Part shown: in pieces, positions 54,325-62,938 of the stretch
Layout: each line of letters starts with the position of its first letter
Numbering within the stretch: the first letter of the stretch is position 1
The notes under the pieces: model-generated
Told to the model about the DNA's origin: nothing
What the model saw: the letters and a program-made list of their open reading frames with translations, nothing else
Database searches by the model: none
Made by a program: the position numbers and the translations under genes
From: Geomonas oryzisoli
GTDB taxonomy: Bacteria > Desulfobacterota > Desulfuromonadia > Geobacterales > Geobacteraceae
Length of the DNA stretch: 64,000 nucleotides
Direction of reading: 5' to 3'
Assembly: GCF_018986915.1 (NCBI RefSeq)
Contig: NZ_CP076723.1
Coordinates: forward strand, 708,501 to 772,500

Positions 54325-55081
54325 GCTGCGCACCTCGCTGAGAAGCTGCGAGTACGCGTGCCAGTTCGCGGCCCACGACTCGCCGGTGCACCGCCTCGGT
54401 GCCGGGTGGAAGCTCCTCTTTGGCATGGTGCTGAGCGCGCTCGCGGCAGGCGGACGCAATCCCGTGACGCTCTCGGTACTGGTCGCAGCGGCGCTGGCTT
54501 ACTACCTTGCGGCCCGGCTCACCCTCGCCGACCTGTGGCGTGACGTGCGCCTGTTTGCCTACCAGGCGGCCCTGGTCATCCCGCTCTACTGCCTGATCGA
54601 CGGCGTGGAAAAGGGGCTGTGGCCCGGGGTGCGCATCTCGACGCAGATCGTGCTCTTTTACCTCCCCGGCGCCGTCTTCCTGCGCACCACGCGAACCTCG
54701 GAGGCGATGGCGGGGCTGCGACGGATCGTCCCCTACCGGCTCGCCTTCCTGGTGTTCGTGAGCGTCAGGTTCGTCCCGGTGTTCTTTCGCGAGCTCGAGG
54801 ACATAGTGGCGCTGCAGCGCATGCGCGGGGCACGCCTCTCTCCGCGCGAGCAGCTCGATCCCCGGAACTGGCCGGATCTCTTCAACTGCCTGGTGCTGCC
54901 GCTCATGGTCCGGGCGCTGAAGACCGCCGACGAGGTGTCCCGATCCGCGGAGGCGCGAGGTTTCGGCCTGTACCCGCAGCGGACCTACCTCGACGTCTCC
55001 CTCGTGGCTCCTGCCGCCCCTGGGGAGGGAGCAGGGCGGGGCGACGGGCGGCAGACCGCGGCATCGGCGGAAAACTTCTGA
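54305..55081 (+). CDS. ECF transporter transmembrane (T) subunit
   Basis: 258 residues with five to six hydrophobic helices between about residues 38 and 130 and 190-205. The two coupling-helix signatures of EcfT/CbiQ are visible as LQRMRGARLS and SAEARGFG. The C-terminal ~25 residues are Gly/Ala-rich and probably disordered. Couples the double ATPase upstream to the S subunit downstream; all three genes overlap or are closely spaced. Confidence 0.88.
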   Translation: MQKRLPKLRTSLRSCEYACQFAAHDSPVHRLGAGWKLLFGMVLSALAAGGRNPVTLSVLVAAALAYYLAARLTLADLWRDVRLFAYQAALVIPLYCLIDGVEKGLWPGVRISTQIVLFYLPGAVFLRTTRTSEAMAGLRRIVPYRLAFLVFVSVRFVPVFFRELEDIVALQRMRGARLSPREQLDPRNWPDLFNCLVLPLMVRALKTADEVSRSAEARGFGLYPQRTYLDVSLVAPAAPGEGAGRGDGRQTAASAENF

Positions 55082-55095
55082 AGGAGCAACCATAC

Positions 55096-55656
55096 ATGGA
55101 ACAGGAAAAGGTCTTCATCTGGCGCCGCTTCACCCTGCGCGAGGCGGTACTGCTGTGCTTCTGCGCCACCCTGATCATACTGACCCGGGCCGGGTTGCGG
55201 CTGCATCTGCACATGCCCGGGCACGTAATGTTCTTCACCATGTTCTTTTTCCTGCTGGCGCGCGGCTGCGTGCCCATGCTGGGGGCCGCGACGCTGGTGG
55301 GGCTCATCACCAGCCTGGCCAGCATCCTGCTCGGCATGGGGAGCGGCGGTCTTATCACGCTGGTGAAGTTCCTGCTCCCGGCCCTGGTGGTCGATCTGGC
55401 CGGCCTCCTCGCCCCGTCCTTCGTGACCAGCCTGTTCGCCTGCGCGACGGTCGGGGTGCTCGCCTCGCTGCTGCGCGCCGGGACCAACACCGGCGTGGAA
55501 TGGCTGCTCGGCATCGACGAGGACATCATGCTGAACAAGGCGGTCATCTCGGCGGGGTTGAACGGCCTGTGGGGTGGGCTGGGTGCGCTTGCGGTCCCTT
55601 CCATCATCCGCCGGCTGCGCAAGAACGGCCTGGTCGACCAGGGGGCTTCCGCCTAG
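55096..55656 (+). CDS. Probable substrate-binding (S) subunit of the ECF transporter
   Basis: 186 residues, ATG after aaggagcaac. About five or six membrane helices, starting RRFTLREAVLLCFCATLIILTRAG; the segment LRLHLHMPGH is unusual and places three His residues at a probable membrane boundary. Size, position directly after EcfT and hydrophobicity fit an S component, but the sequence does not match one whose ligand I know. The stop overlaps the TonB start codon (taGTG). Confidence 0.7.
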   Translation: MEQEKVFIWRRFTLREAVLLCFCATLIILTRAGLRLHLHMPGHVMFFTMFFFLLARGCVPMLGAATLVGLITSLASILLGMGSGGLITLVKFLLPALVVDLAGLLAPSFVTSLFACATVGVLASLLRAGTNTGVEWLLGIDEDIMLNKAVISAGLNGLWGGLGALAVPSIIRRLRKNGLVDQGASA

Positions 55657-56492
55657 TGCGGACCTCTCCCCTGCCATTGTCGCGAATGGCGCCCCTGCTC
55701 CTGGTTTCGCTGCTGCTGCACGCGGCGGCACTGTACGGTCTCAGCCGGCTCACGACGCGGCAGGGACGGGCGGAACAGGCGGCCGAGGCGGTGGTCGCCT
55801 ACCTGGAGCTGGGCGGACCGACGCGGACGGCAGGGCCCTCTTCCGTTCCACGGGCCACGGCCGCCCCGGTTGCCGCGATCTCCACCCCCGCTGCACCGGC
55901 CGCCGTACCGAGGCTCCCCGCGTCGGCTGCACCATCTGCAGAGTCGGCGAAAGCGTCGGCGGGCGCAGCACCAGCTGCGGTTACCCCCCCTGCCACAGGC
56001 GCATCGTCTGGGGAGGTCGGCATCCGTGAAGCTGGCAATCACCAATCCGTCGGTCGCCCTGCCGGAGGGGGAGCGGAAGTGATGGGCAGGGAAGCTGCCC
56101 GCACCCGCGCCGCGGCTTTGTCGCAGGGAGTCATGGCCGGTACAGCTGCCGCAGCTGCATCGCCGCGGGGTAACCCCGGGACCAGTGGCGGGATGCGGGA
56201 GGTGCGCGGCAGCTATCAGGCCCAGCTGAAGCGGCTCATCGAGGCCCACAAGGAATATCCCCTGGCTGCGCGCAGGTCGGGGCGGGAAGGAAGCTGTCGG
56301 CGCCGCTTCGCCCTGCGACGCGACGGTTCGTTGCAGCGGGTGGAGGCGGTAAGCTCCTGCGGCCATCCTTTCCTCGATGCCGCGGCGAGCCGCGCGGTCA
56401 GCTCAGTCGGGACCTTCCCGGCGCCCCCGGCGGAGCTCTCGCTTGACGAGCCGTTCGAGGTGACCATCACCTTTGCACTGGCCGCCAAATAG
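55656..56492 (+). CDS. tonB: TonB-family energy transducer
   Basis: 278 residues from GTG 55656 overlapping the previous stop; ATG 55686 is the alternative. N-terminal anchor helix (MAPLLLVSLLLHAAALYGL), long Ala/Pro-rich periplasmic linker, and a C-terminal TonB domain: YQAQLKRLIEAHKEYPLAARRSGREGSCRRRFALRRDGSL..V..SSGHPFLDAAASRAV..FPAPP. Transmits proton-motive force to outer-membrane receptors. Being cotranscribed with the ECF genes and 1.5 kb from a receptor gene, it is probably dedicated to this system. exbB/exbD are not present. Confidence 0.88.
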   Translation: MRTSPLPLSRMAPLLLVSLLLHAAALYGLSRLTTRQGRAEQAAEAVVAYLELGGPTRTAGPSSVPRATAAPVAAISTPAAPAAVPRLPASAAPSAESAKASAGAAPAAVTPPATGASSGEVGIREAGNHQSVGRPAGGGAEVMGREAARTRAAALSQGVMAGTAAAAASPRGNPGTSGGMREVRGSYQAQLKRLIEAHKEYPLAARRSGREGSCRRRFALRRDGSLQRVEAVSSCGHPFLDAAASRAVSSVGTFPAPPAELSLDEPFEVTITFALAAK

Positions 56493-56567
56493 TCCTGGAA
56501 ATGTATGAAGTCTGGCAGTTGTGAGAAGACTCATTGTGATCATGAATAGCAAAGGAGAGCAAAAAGC

Positions 56568-57824
56568 ATGAAGCAGCAGAAGCAATTGTTACGGTGGCTC
56601 ACCGCCACCATCCTGTCGGTCCTGACGCTGGTCTTTTTAGGGTGCGGTTCCAGTGACCCCGCCACCAAGGCCCCGGCCAAACCCGCCGGAGTCGTAGCGA
56701 GCGCCGGCGATACCCAGGCGAGCCTCACCTGGAACGCCGCCAGCGACGCCACCTCGTACAACGTCTACTACGCCACCACCGCCGGCGTCACCAGCGCCAC
56801 CGGTACCAAGGTGACCGGCGCCGTCAGCGGCCAGGCCATCACCGGACTCGTTAACGGCACTACCTACTATTTCGTGGTCACCGCCGTCGGCGCCCACGGC
56901 GAAAGCGTCGTCTCCGACGAAGTAACCGCCATTCCGCTGCCGCCCCTGCCAGCCAAGGTGACCGGCGTGGTGCCGGCCGGTGGCGATGCCCAGGCCACCC
57001 TTTCCTGGAACGCGGCGGTGAACGCAGCTTCCTACAACGTCTACTACGGCACCGCCTCCGGCGTTACCCCGGGTAACGGCACCAAGCTCGCCGGGGTGAC
57101 CAGCGGCCAAGTGATCACCGGTCTTACCAACGGCACGACCTACTACTTCGTCGTTGCCGCGGCCAACCTGGCTGGCGAAGGGGCGCCTTCCGACGAGGTC
57201 TCGGTCACCCCGCTGCCGGCGCTCCCCGGCAAGGTGCAGGGCTTGAGGGTGACCGGCGACAACGGGCAGGTGACCATGGCCTGGAGTGCCGTTGCGGGTG
57301 CCACCTCCTACAACGTCTACTACTCCACCACCTCGGGCTTCGCCACCACGAGCGGCACCAAGGTGAACCTCACCGCGGCGCAGTCCCTCGCCGGCCTTTC
57401 CCAGCCGGGGCTGGCCGTCACCGGGCTCACCAACAACACCACTTACTACTTCCTGGTCTCCGCCGCCAATATAGCCGGCGAGAGCGTCACCCCCTCCAGC
57501 CAGTCTTCGGCGAAGCCCTCAGCGACGGCGCAGGCGCCGGCCAAGCCGACCGGCGTCACCGTCGCCCCGGGCGCCGGGTCGGTAGCCGTTTCCTGGGACT
57601 GGGTTCCGCTCGCCTCCTCCTACAACGTCTACTGTCTGCAGAGCTCCGGTACGCCGACCACCGCCACGGTCATCTCGACCGGGACCAAGTTCGCCTCCGC
57701 CGGTTCGCCGCTGACCATCAACGGACTCACCCCCGGTGCCACTTACTGGATCACCGTCACCGCGGTCGGCTCCGGGCTGGAAAGCGGCGGGCAGACCAAC
57801 CCGAAGCAGGTTATTCCGCAGTAA
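56568..57824 (+). CDS. Lipoprotein with four fibronectin type III-like domains
   Basis: 418 residues, ATG after aaaggagagc. Lipobox FLGC near residue 25, then four Fn3-type repeats of ~95 residues, each with W(N/S)A..ATSYNVYY.T..G and an (I/L)TGL.N(G/N)TTYYF.V.A.N..GES core. No catalytic motif. Likely a surface lipoprotein; its position between tonB and the receptor gene suggests a role at the outer membrane in the same system. Confidence 0.85.
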   Translation: MKQQKQLLRWLTATILSVLTLVFLGCGSSDPATKAPAKPAGVVASAGDTQASLTWNAASDATSYNVYYATTAGVTSATGTKVTGAVSGQAITGLVNGTTYYFVVTAVGAHGESVVSDEVTAIPLPPLPAKVTGVVPAGGDAQATLSWNAAVNAASYNVYYGTASGVTPGNGTKLAGVTSGQVITGLTNGTTYYFVVAAANLAGEGAPSDEVSVTPLPALPGKVQGLRVTGDNGQVTMAWSAVAGATSYNVYYSTTSGFATTSGTKVNLTAAQSLAGLSQPGLAVTGLTNNTTYYFLVSAANIAGESVTPSSQSSAKPSATAQAPAKPTGVTVAPGAGSVAVSWDWVPLASSYNVYCLQSSGTPTTATVISTGTKFASAGSPLTINGLTPGATYWITVTAVGSGLESGGQTNPKQVIPQ

Positions 57825-57829
57825 GTCGG

Positions 57830-57985
57830 CGGGCTCTTTCCCCCTCCCTGACCCTCCCCCTCCGGGGGAGGGGACACGGACGGTCAAGCCGGCCCCCCTG
57901 CCGCTTCCACCTCCTTCCCCAGGAGGGGGGCGGTCGGGAGGGGGGCTACATCACGGAACGGAATCATCAATCTCGAAGGGTTTTT
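57830..57985. repeat. ccctccccctccgggggaggg palindromic repeats before the receptor gene
   Basis: Two inverted-repeat blocks (ctccccctccgggggaggg and ccttccccaggaggggg) in the 161-bp gap. Could form hairpins that reduce read-through between the Fn3 lipoprotein and receptor genes. Confidence 0.7.
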
Positions 57986-59989
57986 ATGAATATGAAAGCA
58001 GGATTGTGGGCGATGATGCTTTGCTGCGCGCTGGTGCCCGAGGCCGGGGCGGCGCCGGTGGGACAGGCATCCGAGAGTTACGCCCTGGGCGAGGTTGTGG
58101 TCTCCGGCGATCGCGCCGACGGCGGGCCGGGCGTAGAGGCGAGCCAGACCCTGTACACGGTCGACGCCGAAGAGATCAGGGCAAGCGGCGCGAGAACGCT
58201 CGACCAGGCGCTGCAGCTCCTTCCCGGCGTCAACGTGAGGACCGGTGCCGAAGGTGTGCCGCGCATCGACATCCGCGGCTTCAGAACCCGGCACGTGCTG
58301 CTGCTCCTGGACGGGATCCCGATGAACTCGGCCCTGGACATGCAGTTCGACCCGACCACGATCCCCACCGAAAACATCGCGGAGATAAAGCTCACCTCCG
58401 GGGCGAGCTCGGTGCTCTACGGCCAGGGGGGGCTCGGAGGCGTGATCAACATCGTCACCCGCAAGGGGACTCCCGGTGTGCACGGCACCATCTCGGGCGA
58501 GGTCGGCGATCATGCCCCCTATCTTGCCAAGGGGACCCTGTCCGCCGCCACCGACCGTTTCAGCTATTTTATGAGCGGCAGCACCTCGAAGGTGGATGCC
58601 GTCCCGCTCCCCGGCGACTTCACCGCCACGGCCAACCAGGGGGGCGGCTACCGCGCCAACAGCGACCGGCAGCGGAGCAACCTGCTGGGCACCGTCGGCT
58701 TCACCCCGACCGCGGACGTCGCCCTCGGCCTCACGCTGAGCTACAACGAGGGGAGCTACGGCAAGCCGGCCGGCACCATCATCGACCCCGTCGATCCCTT
58801 CGCCTCGCCCCCGAAGTACGCCCGGGTGGACCGCTTCTCCGGGCTGTACCTGCAATTGGCCGGTGAGTTTGCCGTTAGCGACCGTTTCACCCTGCGCGGC
58901 TGGGGCTACCTGAACCGCGCCGACCAGGATCTGAACCAGTACGATGATGCGCGGCTCAACTCATTCCAGGCCGACGGCTCCTTCCGCGAACGGGTGCACA
59001 CCTCCGTCTACGGCGCCACTTTGCAGCCCAAGTACGACCTTGGGAAAGGCGGCACGCTCACCTTCTCCCTGGGCGCCGAGCGCGACGGCTGGGAGAACGG
59101 CGGTGTTCAGACCGTGAACCCCGTCTCCGGCGGCACGCCGACCTACCGCGATCTCGCCGAGGACAGGTCACTGTCCCTTTATTCGGCTGCGCTGGAATAC
59201 GAGTTGTCCCCGCTCGAGGGGCTCGGCCTGGTGGGGGGCTACGGCCGCTTCTGGCAGCACAGGAGCGAGCTGGGCCGGGACGACTACAGCCTGCTTCTCG
59301 GGGCAAACTACGACCTTTTCCCGGAGACCCGCCTGAAGGCGGCGTTCAAGCGCAACGTTCGTTTCCCCTCCCTGGGCGACCTGTACGACATCTCCAAGGG
59401 GAACCCCGGACTCGCCAGTGAGACCTCCCGCAGCTGGGAGGCCGGGATCGAGCAGAAACTGCCGCGCGAGTCCCGGGTGGGGCTGACAGGCTTCTACACC
59501 CAGGCGCAGAACCTGATCCAGAACGATCAGGCTACCGGTCACAACATGAACCTGTCCGAGGTGCGTTTCGCCGGAGCCGAACTGCAGGGCGAGGTCCGCC
59601 CGCTCCGGGGGCTTTCGCTTCGTGCCGGCTACACCTACCTCCATTCTGAGGACCGCTCCCGCCCCGGCCGCGACGAGGTGCAGTACAACCCGCGCGACAA
59701 GGTGACCCTCGAGGGAAGGTACGATGCGCAGTGCGGCGCTTCGGCCTATCTCGCCGTGAACCACGTCGCCAACCAGTTCTTCTACACCAAGGACAGCGTG
59801 CAGGTGGTGCAGAAGGCGAAGCTCGACGACTACACCGTGGTGAACCTGAAGCTGAGCCAGAAGCTCATCGAGGACCGGGTGACCCTGTATGTCGGGGTCA
59901 ACAACCTGTTCGACCAGAACTACGAGACCAGTTACGGTTTCCCGCAGCCGGGCCGGTACATCTACGGCGGCTTCGAATACCGCCTTTAA
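57986..59989 (+). CDS. TonB-dependent outer-membrane receptor
   Basis: 667 residues. Signal peptide (to about residue 22), a TonB-box-like segment (YALGEVVVSGDR) near residue 32, plug domain ~50-165 (LDQALQLLPGVNVRTG..RIDIRGFRTRHVLLLLDGIPMN...IAEIKLTSGASSVLYGQGGLGGVINIVTRKG), then a 22-strand-type barrel ending in the canonical aromatic C-terminus (YIYGGFEYRL). BtuB/siderophore-receptor class by plug sequence; the ligand is not visible. It lies in line with tonB and the ECF genes. Confidence 0.93.
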   Translation: MNMKAGLWAMMLCCALVPEAGAAPVGQASESYALGEVVVSGDRADGGPGVEASQTLYTVDAEEIRASGARTLDQALQLLPGVNVRTGAEGVPRIDIRGFRTRHVLLLLDGIPMNSALDMQFDPTTIPTENIAEIKLTSGASSVLYGQGGLGGVINIVTRKGTPGVHGTISGEVGDHAPYLAKGTLSAATDRFSYFMSGSTSKVDAVPLPGDFTATANQGGGYRANSDRQRSNLLGTVGFTPTADVALGLTLSYNEGSYGKPAGTIIDPVDPFASPPKYARVDRFSGLYLQLAGEFAVSDRFTLRGWGYLNRADQDLNQYDDARLNSFQADGSFRERVHTSVYGATLQPKYDLGKGGTLTFSLGAERDGWENGGVQTVNPVSGGTPTYRDLAEDRSLSLYSAALEYELSPLEGLGLVGGYGRFWQHRSELGRDDYSLLLGANYDLFPETRLKAAFKRNVRFPSLGDLYDISKGNPGLASETSRSWEAGIEQKLPRESRVGLTGFYTQAQNLIQNDQATGHNMNLSEVRFAGAELQGEVRPLRGLSLRAGYTYLHSEDRSRPGRDEVQYNPRDKVTLEGRYDAQCGASAYLAVNHVANQFFYTKDSVQVVQKAKLDDYTVVNLKLSQKLIEDRVTLYVGVNNLFDQNYETSYGFPQPGRYIYGGFEYRL

Positions 59990-60030
59990 CAGCGAGCCCG
60001 GCCCGCCCGGCTTTAGGAGGATCTTTCCGG

Positions 60031-61461
60031 ATGCATTGCACCTGGCGCAGCATAGTCATTTTTCTTGCCGGTCTCATCATCACCTGCGGGCTTAACGCGT
60101 GCGGTTCAGCGCCCTGGCGTTTCGATCCCGGCAACGCGGCATCACCTACCGGGGTGGTGGCGACGGGGGGAGACAAACAGGTTTCGCTTTCCTGGGCTCC
60201 GGCCCAGGGGGCTGCGGGATACAACGTCTACTACTCCAGTGTGTCGGGGATGGCTGCGGGAGGCGGGGCCAAGGTGGCCAAGGTTACCGGGACCTCTTTG
60301 CAGGTGCCGGGGCTGGAGAACGACACCCGTTACTACTTCGCGGTGAGCGCTTACAACTCCAAGGGGGAGAGCGCACTGTCGGCGGAAGTGTCGGCGGTCC
60401 CGGCGGCTCCGGGGGGCTTTGCCCAGGCGGATCTGGCAGGCAACTGGCGCTTCAACGCCCTGGTAACCGGCGTCGCCCCCCGCTGGCTGCGCGGCTCGCT
60501 CGGGATCGGCTCCGACGGCTCGGTCAGCGTTACCGCCTACCAGGACAGCCTCGGCGGGGGTGCGCCCCCGGCGGAGCTCTTCACCAGCATGACGCTATTG
60601 CCGGACGGCACGGTGCTCCAGGACGGGGTTGCGGCGAGCTTCCACGGCACCCTGGCCGCGAACCTCTACAAGGATCTCATGGTGGGGACAGCTACCCTCG
60701 CCGGTGGCGCCAGGATGCTGGTGGTGCTGCAAAAGAGTGTCCCCGGCATAACCTTCAGTGCGGCCGACATCAGGGGGACCGGTAAACTGGTCGCCGGGCC
60801 GCTCGCATACGTCTATCATCAACTGAGCGCGGGTGGGATCCCGGAATGGGAGTACGCGAGCTGCCAGGTGGGGCAGGACCAGGGGGTGACCTATCTCTCC
60901 CTGAACGGTCCCACGCCGCGGGCGCTCCCGGGGAGCGGCAGCAAGGTCGTGGGGCTCGCCATCACCGCGGACGGGGTGGTGAGCGAGACGTCGTACCCCG
61001 GGGTGCTGCCGCAGCCCGCCGCGCTGATCAGCCAGGGGATCATGTCGGCCGACAAGATGACGGTGGTGGCGACGGCCACCGACGCGAGTGGAACTCCCCT
61101 TTTACGCATCATGCAGTTGGTGCATCCGCCTACCGTCCTGCTTACCTCGAACAGTTACGTATTATCCGACCTGGCGGGGCGCTATGGCGTTCACGAGCTG
61201 TACGGTGCTGTACCAGGATGGGGTTACGGGGATGTGACTGTGAATGCCGCGGGTGGGATGCTCTTCGCCGCGTTTCGCGCCACCGGAGGGGCGACGACGC
61301 CGGCTGGGTACACCGTGGCGATGGACCCGCAGGGTAAATTGACCGCGGCGGCCCGGTCCGCGTTTCACGGCCAGTTCGCTTATGGCAAGGATCTCATGGT
61401 GGCGACCGGCAACGACGCCGCCGGGGCGGCGATGCTCAGCATCGCACTGAGGAGGGAATAG
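60031..61461 (+). CDS. Lipoprotein with one Fn3 domain and a three-fold repeated C-terminal region
   Basis: 476 residues, ATG after taggagg. Lipobox LNAC near residue 23, Fn3-like domain (~38-125: GGDKQVSLSWAPAQGAAGYNVYY..LENDTRYYFAVSAYN), then three ~115-residue units that open with DLAGNWRF, DIRGTGKL and DLAGRYGV, each followed by a G-rich beta pattern and ending in a D(L/K)MV.AT strand. These units look like a beta-propeller or barrel fragment, not identified. Starts 41 bp after the receptor gene, so probably part of the same unit. Confidence 0.8.
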   Translation: MHCTWRSIVIFLAGLIITCGLNACGSAPWRFDPGNAASPTGVVATGGDKQVSLSWAPAQGAAGYNVYYSSVSGMAAGGGAKVAKVTGTSLQVPGLENDTRYYFAVSAYNSKGESALSAEVSAVPAAPGGFAQADLAGNWRFNALVTGVAPRWLRGSLGIGSDGSVSVTAYQDSLGGGAPPAELFTSMTLLPDGTVLQDGVAASFHGTLAANLYKDLMVGTATLAGGARMLVVLQKSVPGITFSAADIRGTGKLVAGPLAYVYHQLSAGGIPEWEYASCQVGQDQGVTYLSLNGPTPRALPGSGSKVVGLAITADGVVSETSYPGVLPQPAALISQGIMSADKMTVVATATDASGTPLLRIMQLVHPPTVLLTSNSYVLSDLAGRYGVHELYGAVPGWGYGDVTVNAAGGMLFAAFRATGGATTPAGYTVAMDPQGKLTAAARSAFHGQFAYGKDLMVATGNDAAGAAMLSIALRRE

Positions 61462-61472
61462 GGGGGGCTGGC

Positions 61473-62492
61473 TCAGGCGACGCAGACGGCGTCGCATCCC
61501 TCGACGTAACCTGCCTGACGGGTGCTCTGCCGGACCACCGCCCGGGCGCCCCGGGCGCCGACGGTCATCAGAAGCTTGGTGCCGTTGTGCTCGAGCTCCC
61601 CGGTGGAGAGAACCGGCGCCCCGTGCAGGTGTCTCCCGATCTTCTTCGGGTCGACATCGATCCAGGCCTCGACCCGAATTCCTGCCTCGTGCAGCATCCG
61701 GTACCAGGCACGCCCCTCCAAGCCCGCTCCCGCCAGGATCACGCTCCGCTCCCCCTTGAGAAAGCCTTGCAGCAGGTGGTGCAGCTTGCACTGCCTCATG
61801 GCGTGGGCGGCGTAGGCCGGGTCGGTGCGGGTGGTCCGTTCGGGCCGCTCACGCCAGAAGAAGAGCGTCTCGGGAAGGCGGGCGAAACGGGTCCCGGCCG
61901 CGGCCAGGCGCAGCCAGAGGTCGTAGTCCTCGGCCCACCCCATGTCGCGATAACCTCCCACCTGCTGCACCAATTCTTTCCTGAACATGACGCTGGGATG
62001 CACGAACGGCGATTCCACGAAGATATCCGCGAGGATGGCATCGTGGCTCAAAAGCGAGTTCTGCCACTGCTGGTAGCCGATCATGCCGCTGCCGATGCGG
62101 CGCCGGGGGAAGTGCTGGAAACAGGTTGCCACGAGCCCCACCTCGGGGTGGGTGGCCAGGTGCGCGATCTGCGCCTCGAGGCGGCCCGGGTGGGCTACAT
62201 CGTCGCCGTCCATGCGCGCCACCAACTCCGAACGACACTGCGCAAGCCCCAGGTTCAGTGCGGGCACCAGCCCCTGGCCGCCCGTCGCCAGCACCCGTAC
62301 CCGCGCGTCGGCCGCTGCGGTGCGCGCCAGGATGGCGGGGGTGCGGTCGGTGGAGCCGTCGTCAACCGCCACCAGTTCCCAGTCCCGAAAGCTTTGCGCC
62401 GACAACGAGGCGAGCGCCGCCGGCAGGTGCTTCTCTTCGTTTCTGACGGGCATCAGTATGGAGAGTGATGGGATGGTGGTCGCTATGCTCAT
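61473..62492 (-). CDS. Family 2 glycosyltransferase
   Basis: 339 residues from ATG 62492. GT-A fold of GT2: SILMPVRNEEKHLPAALASL, then VAVDDGSTDRT, the DxD-type ARMDGDDVAHPGRLE, and the acceptor loop GWAEDYDLWLRL (ED motif). The C-terminal ~110 residues leave the GT2 fold and contain SVILAGAGLEGRAWYRMLHEAGIRVEAWIDVD, a Rossmann-like segment as found in bifunctional sugar-modifying proteins. Probably adds a sugar in polysaccharide or protein glycosylation. Convergent with the preceding lipoprotein gene with only 11 bp between. Confidence 0.88.
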   Translation of the reverse strand: MSIATTIPSLSILMPVRNEEKHLPAALASLSAQSFRDWELVAVDDGSTDRTPAILARTAAADARVRVLATGGQGLVPALNLGLAQCRSELVARMDGDDVAHPGRLEAQIAHLATHPEVGLVATCFQHFPRRRIGSGMIGYQQWQNSLLSHDAILADIFVESPFVHPSVMFRKELVQQVGGYRDMGWAEDYDLWLRLAAAGTRFARLPETLFFWRERPERTTRTDPAYAAHAMRQCKLHHLLQGFLKGERSVILAGAGLEGRAWYRMLHEAGIRVEAWIDVDPKKIGRHLHGAPVLSTGELEHNGTKLLMTVGARGARAVVRQSTRQAGYVEGCDAVCVA

Positions 62493-62938
62493 TGTTTCCA
62501 ATCCTTCCTGTGTGGATGTTGCCCGCTTACCTTACCAGCAGTTGGGTCTAGCTGACAAAAAGAAAAAACCCGCGAGCAACTGCTTCTTCCGGTCGCAGGC
62601 AAATCCCCTCTGTCTCCCCTTCGCAAAGGGGAGGACGTGGGGCTCGTGCAGCGCTTCGCTCACAAATGGACTGTGTATTGCCTGATTCCCGTTCCTGCTC
62701 ACCAGAGTCACCTCTTCTCTTTGAGTCGGATGCCGGTACTGGTCAGTAATTGTGGATTGTAATGGTAACAGTTGCCGTTTATGATAACTGTACCCTTTTG
62801 AAATGAGCCCAACTGTGACTGTGGCCGGGGATGGTTATGCGGTACAGTTGGCCTGTAACTTTCAAGAGTTGGCAGCTTCTGACGACGACAGCCCTGCGGC
62901 GCACCTATGCGCTGCCGGTGAGGACGGGTGGAGGTGGT
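62493..62938. other. 446-bp divergent intergenic region
   Basis: Contains an aaatcccctctgtctcccctt repeat (62599-62640, relative of 32483-32525), a short inverted repeat gcagttg / caactgc (about 62533-62585) and, near the regulator gene, several ACAGTT boxes described separately. No gene. Confidence 0.6.
62763..62851 (+). promoter_or_regulatory. Repeated ACAGTT operator boxes upstream of the MocR-type gene
   Basis: ggtaacagttgcc (62762-62774), the inverse of ggtacagttatc (about 62780-62791), the inverse of gtcacagttggg (62807-62818) and ggtacagttggcc (62840-62852). Four related boxes within 90 bp, both orientations, 90-180 bp upstream of the regulator start. Confidence 0.5.
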
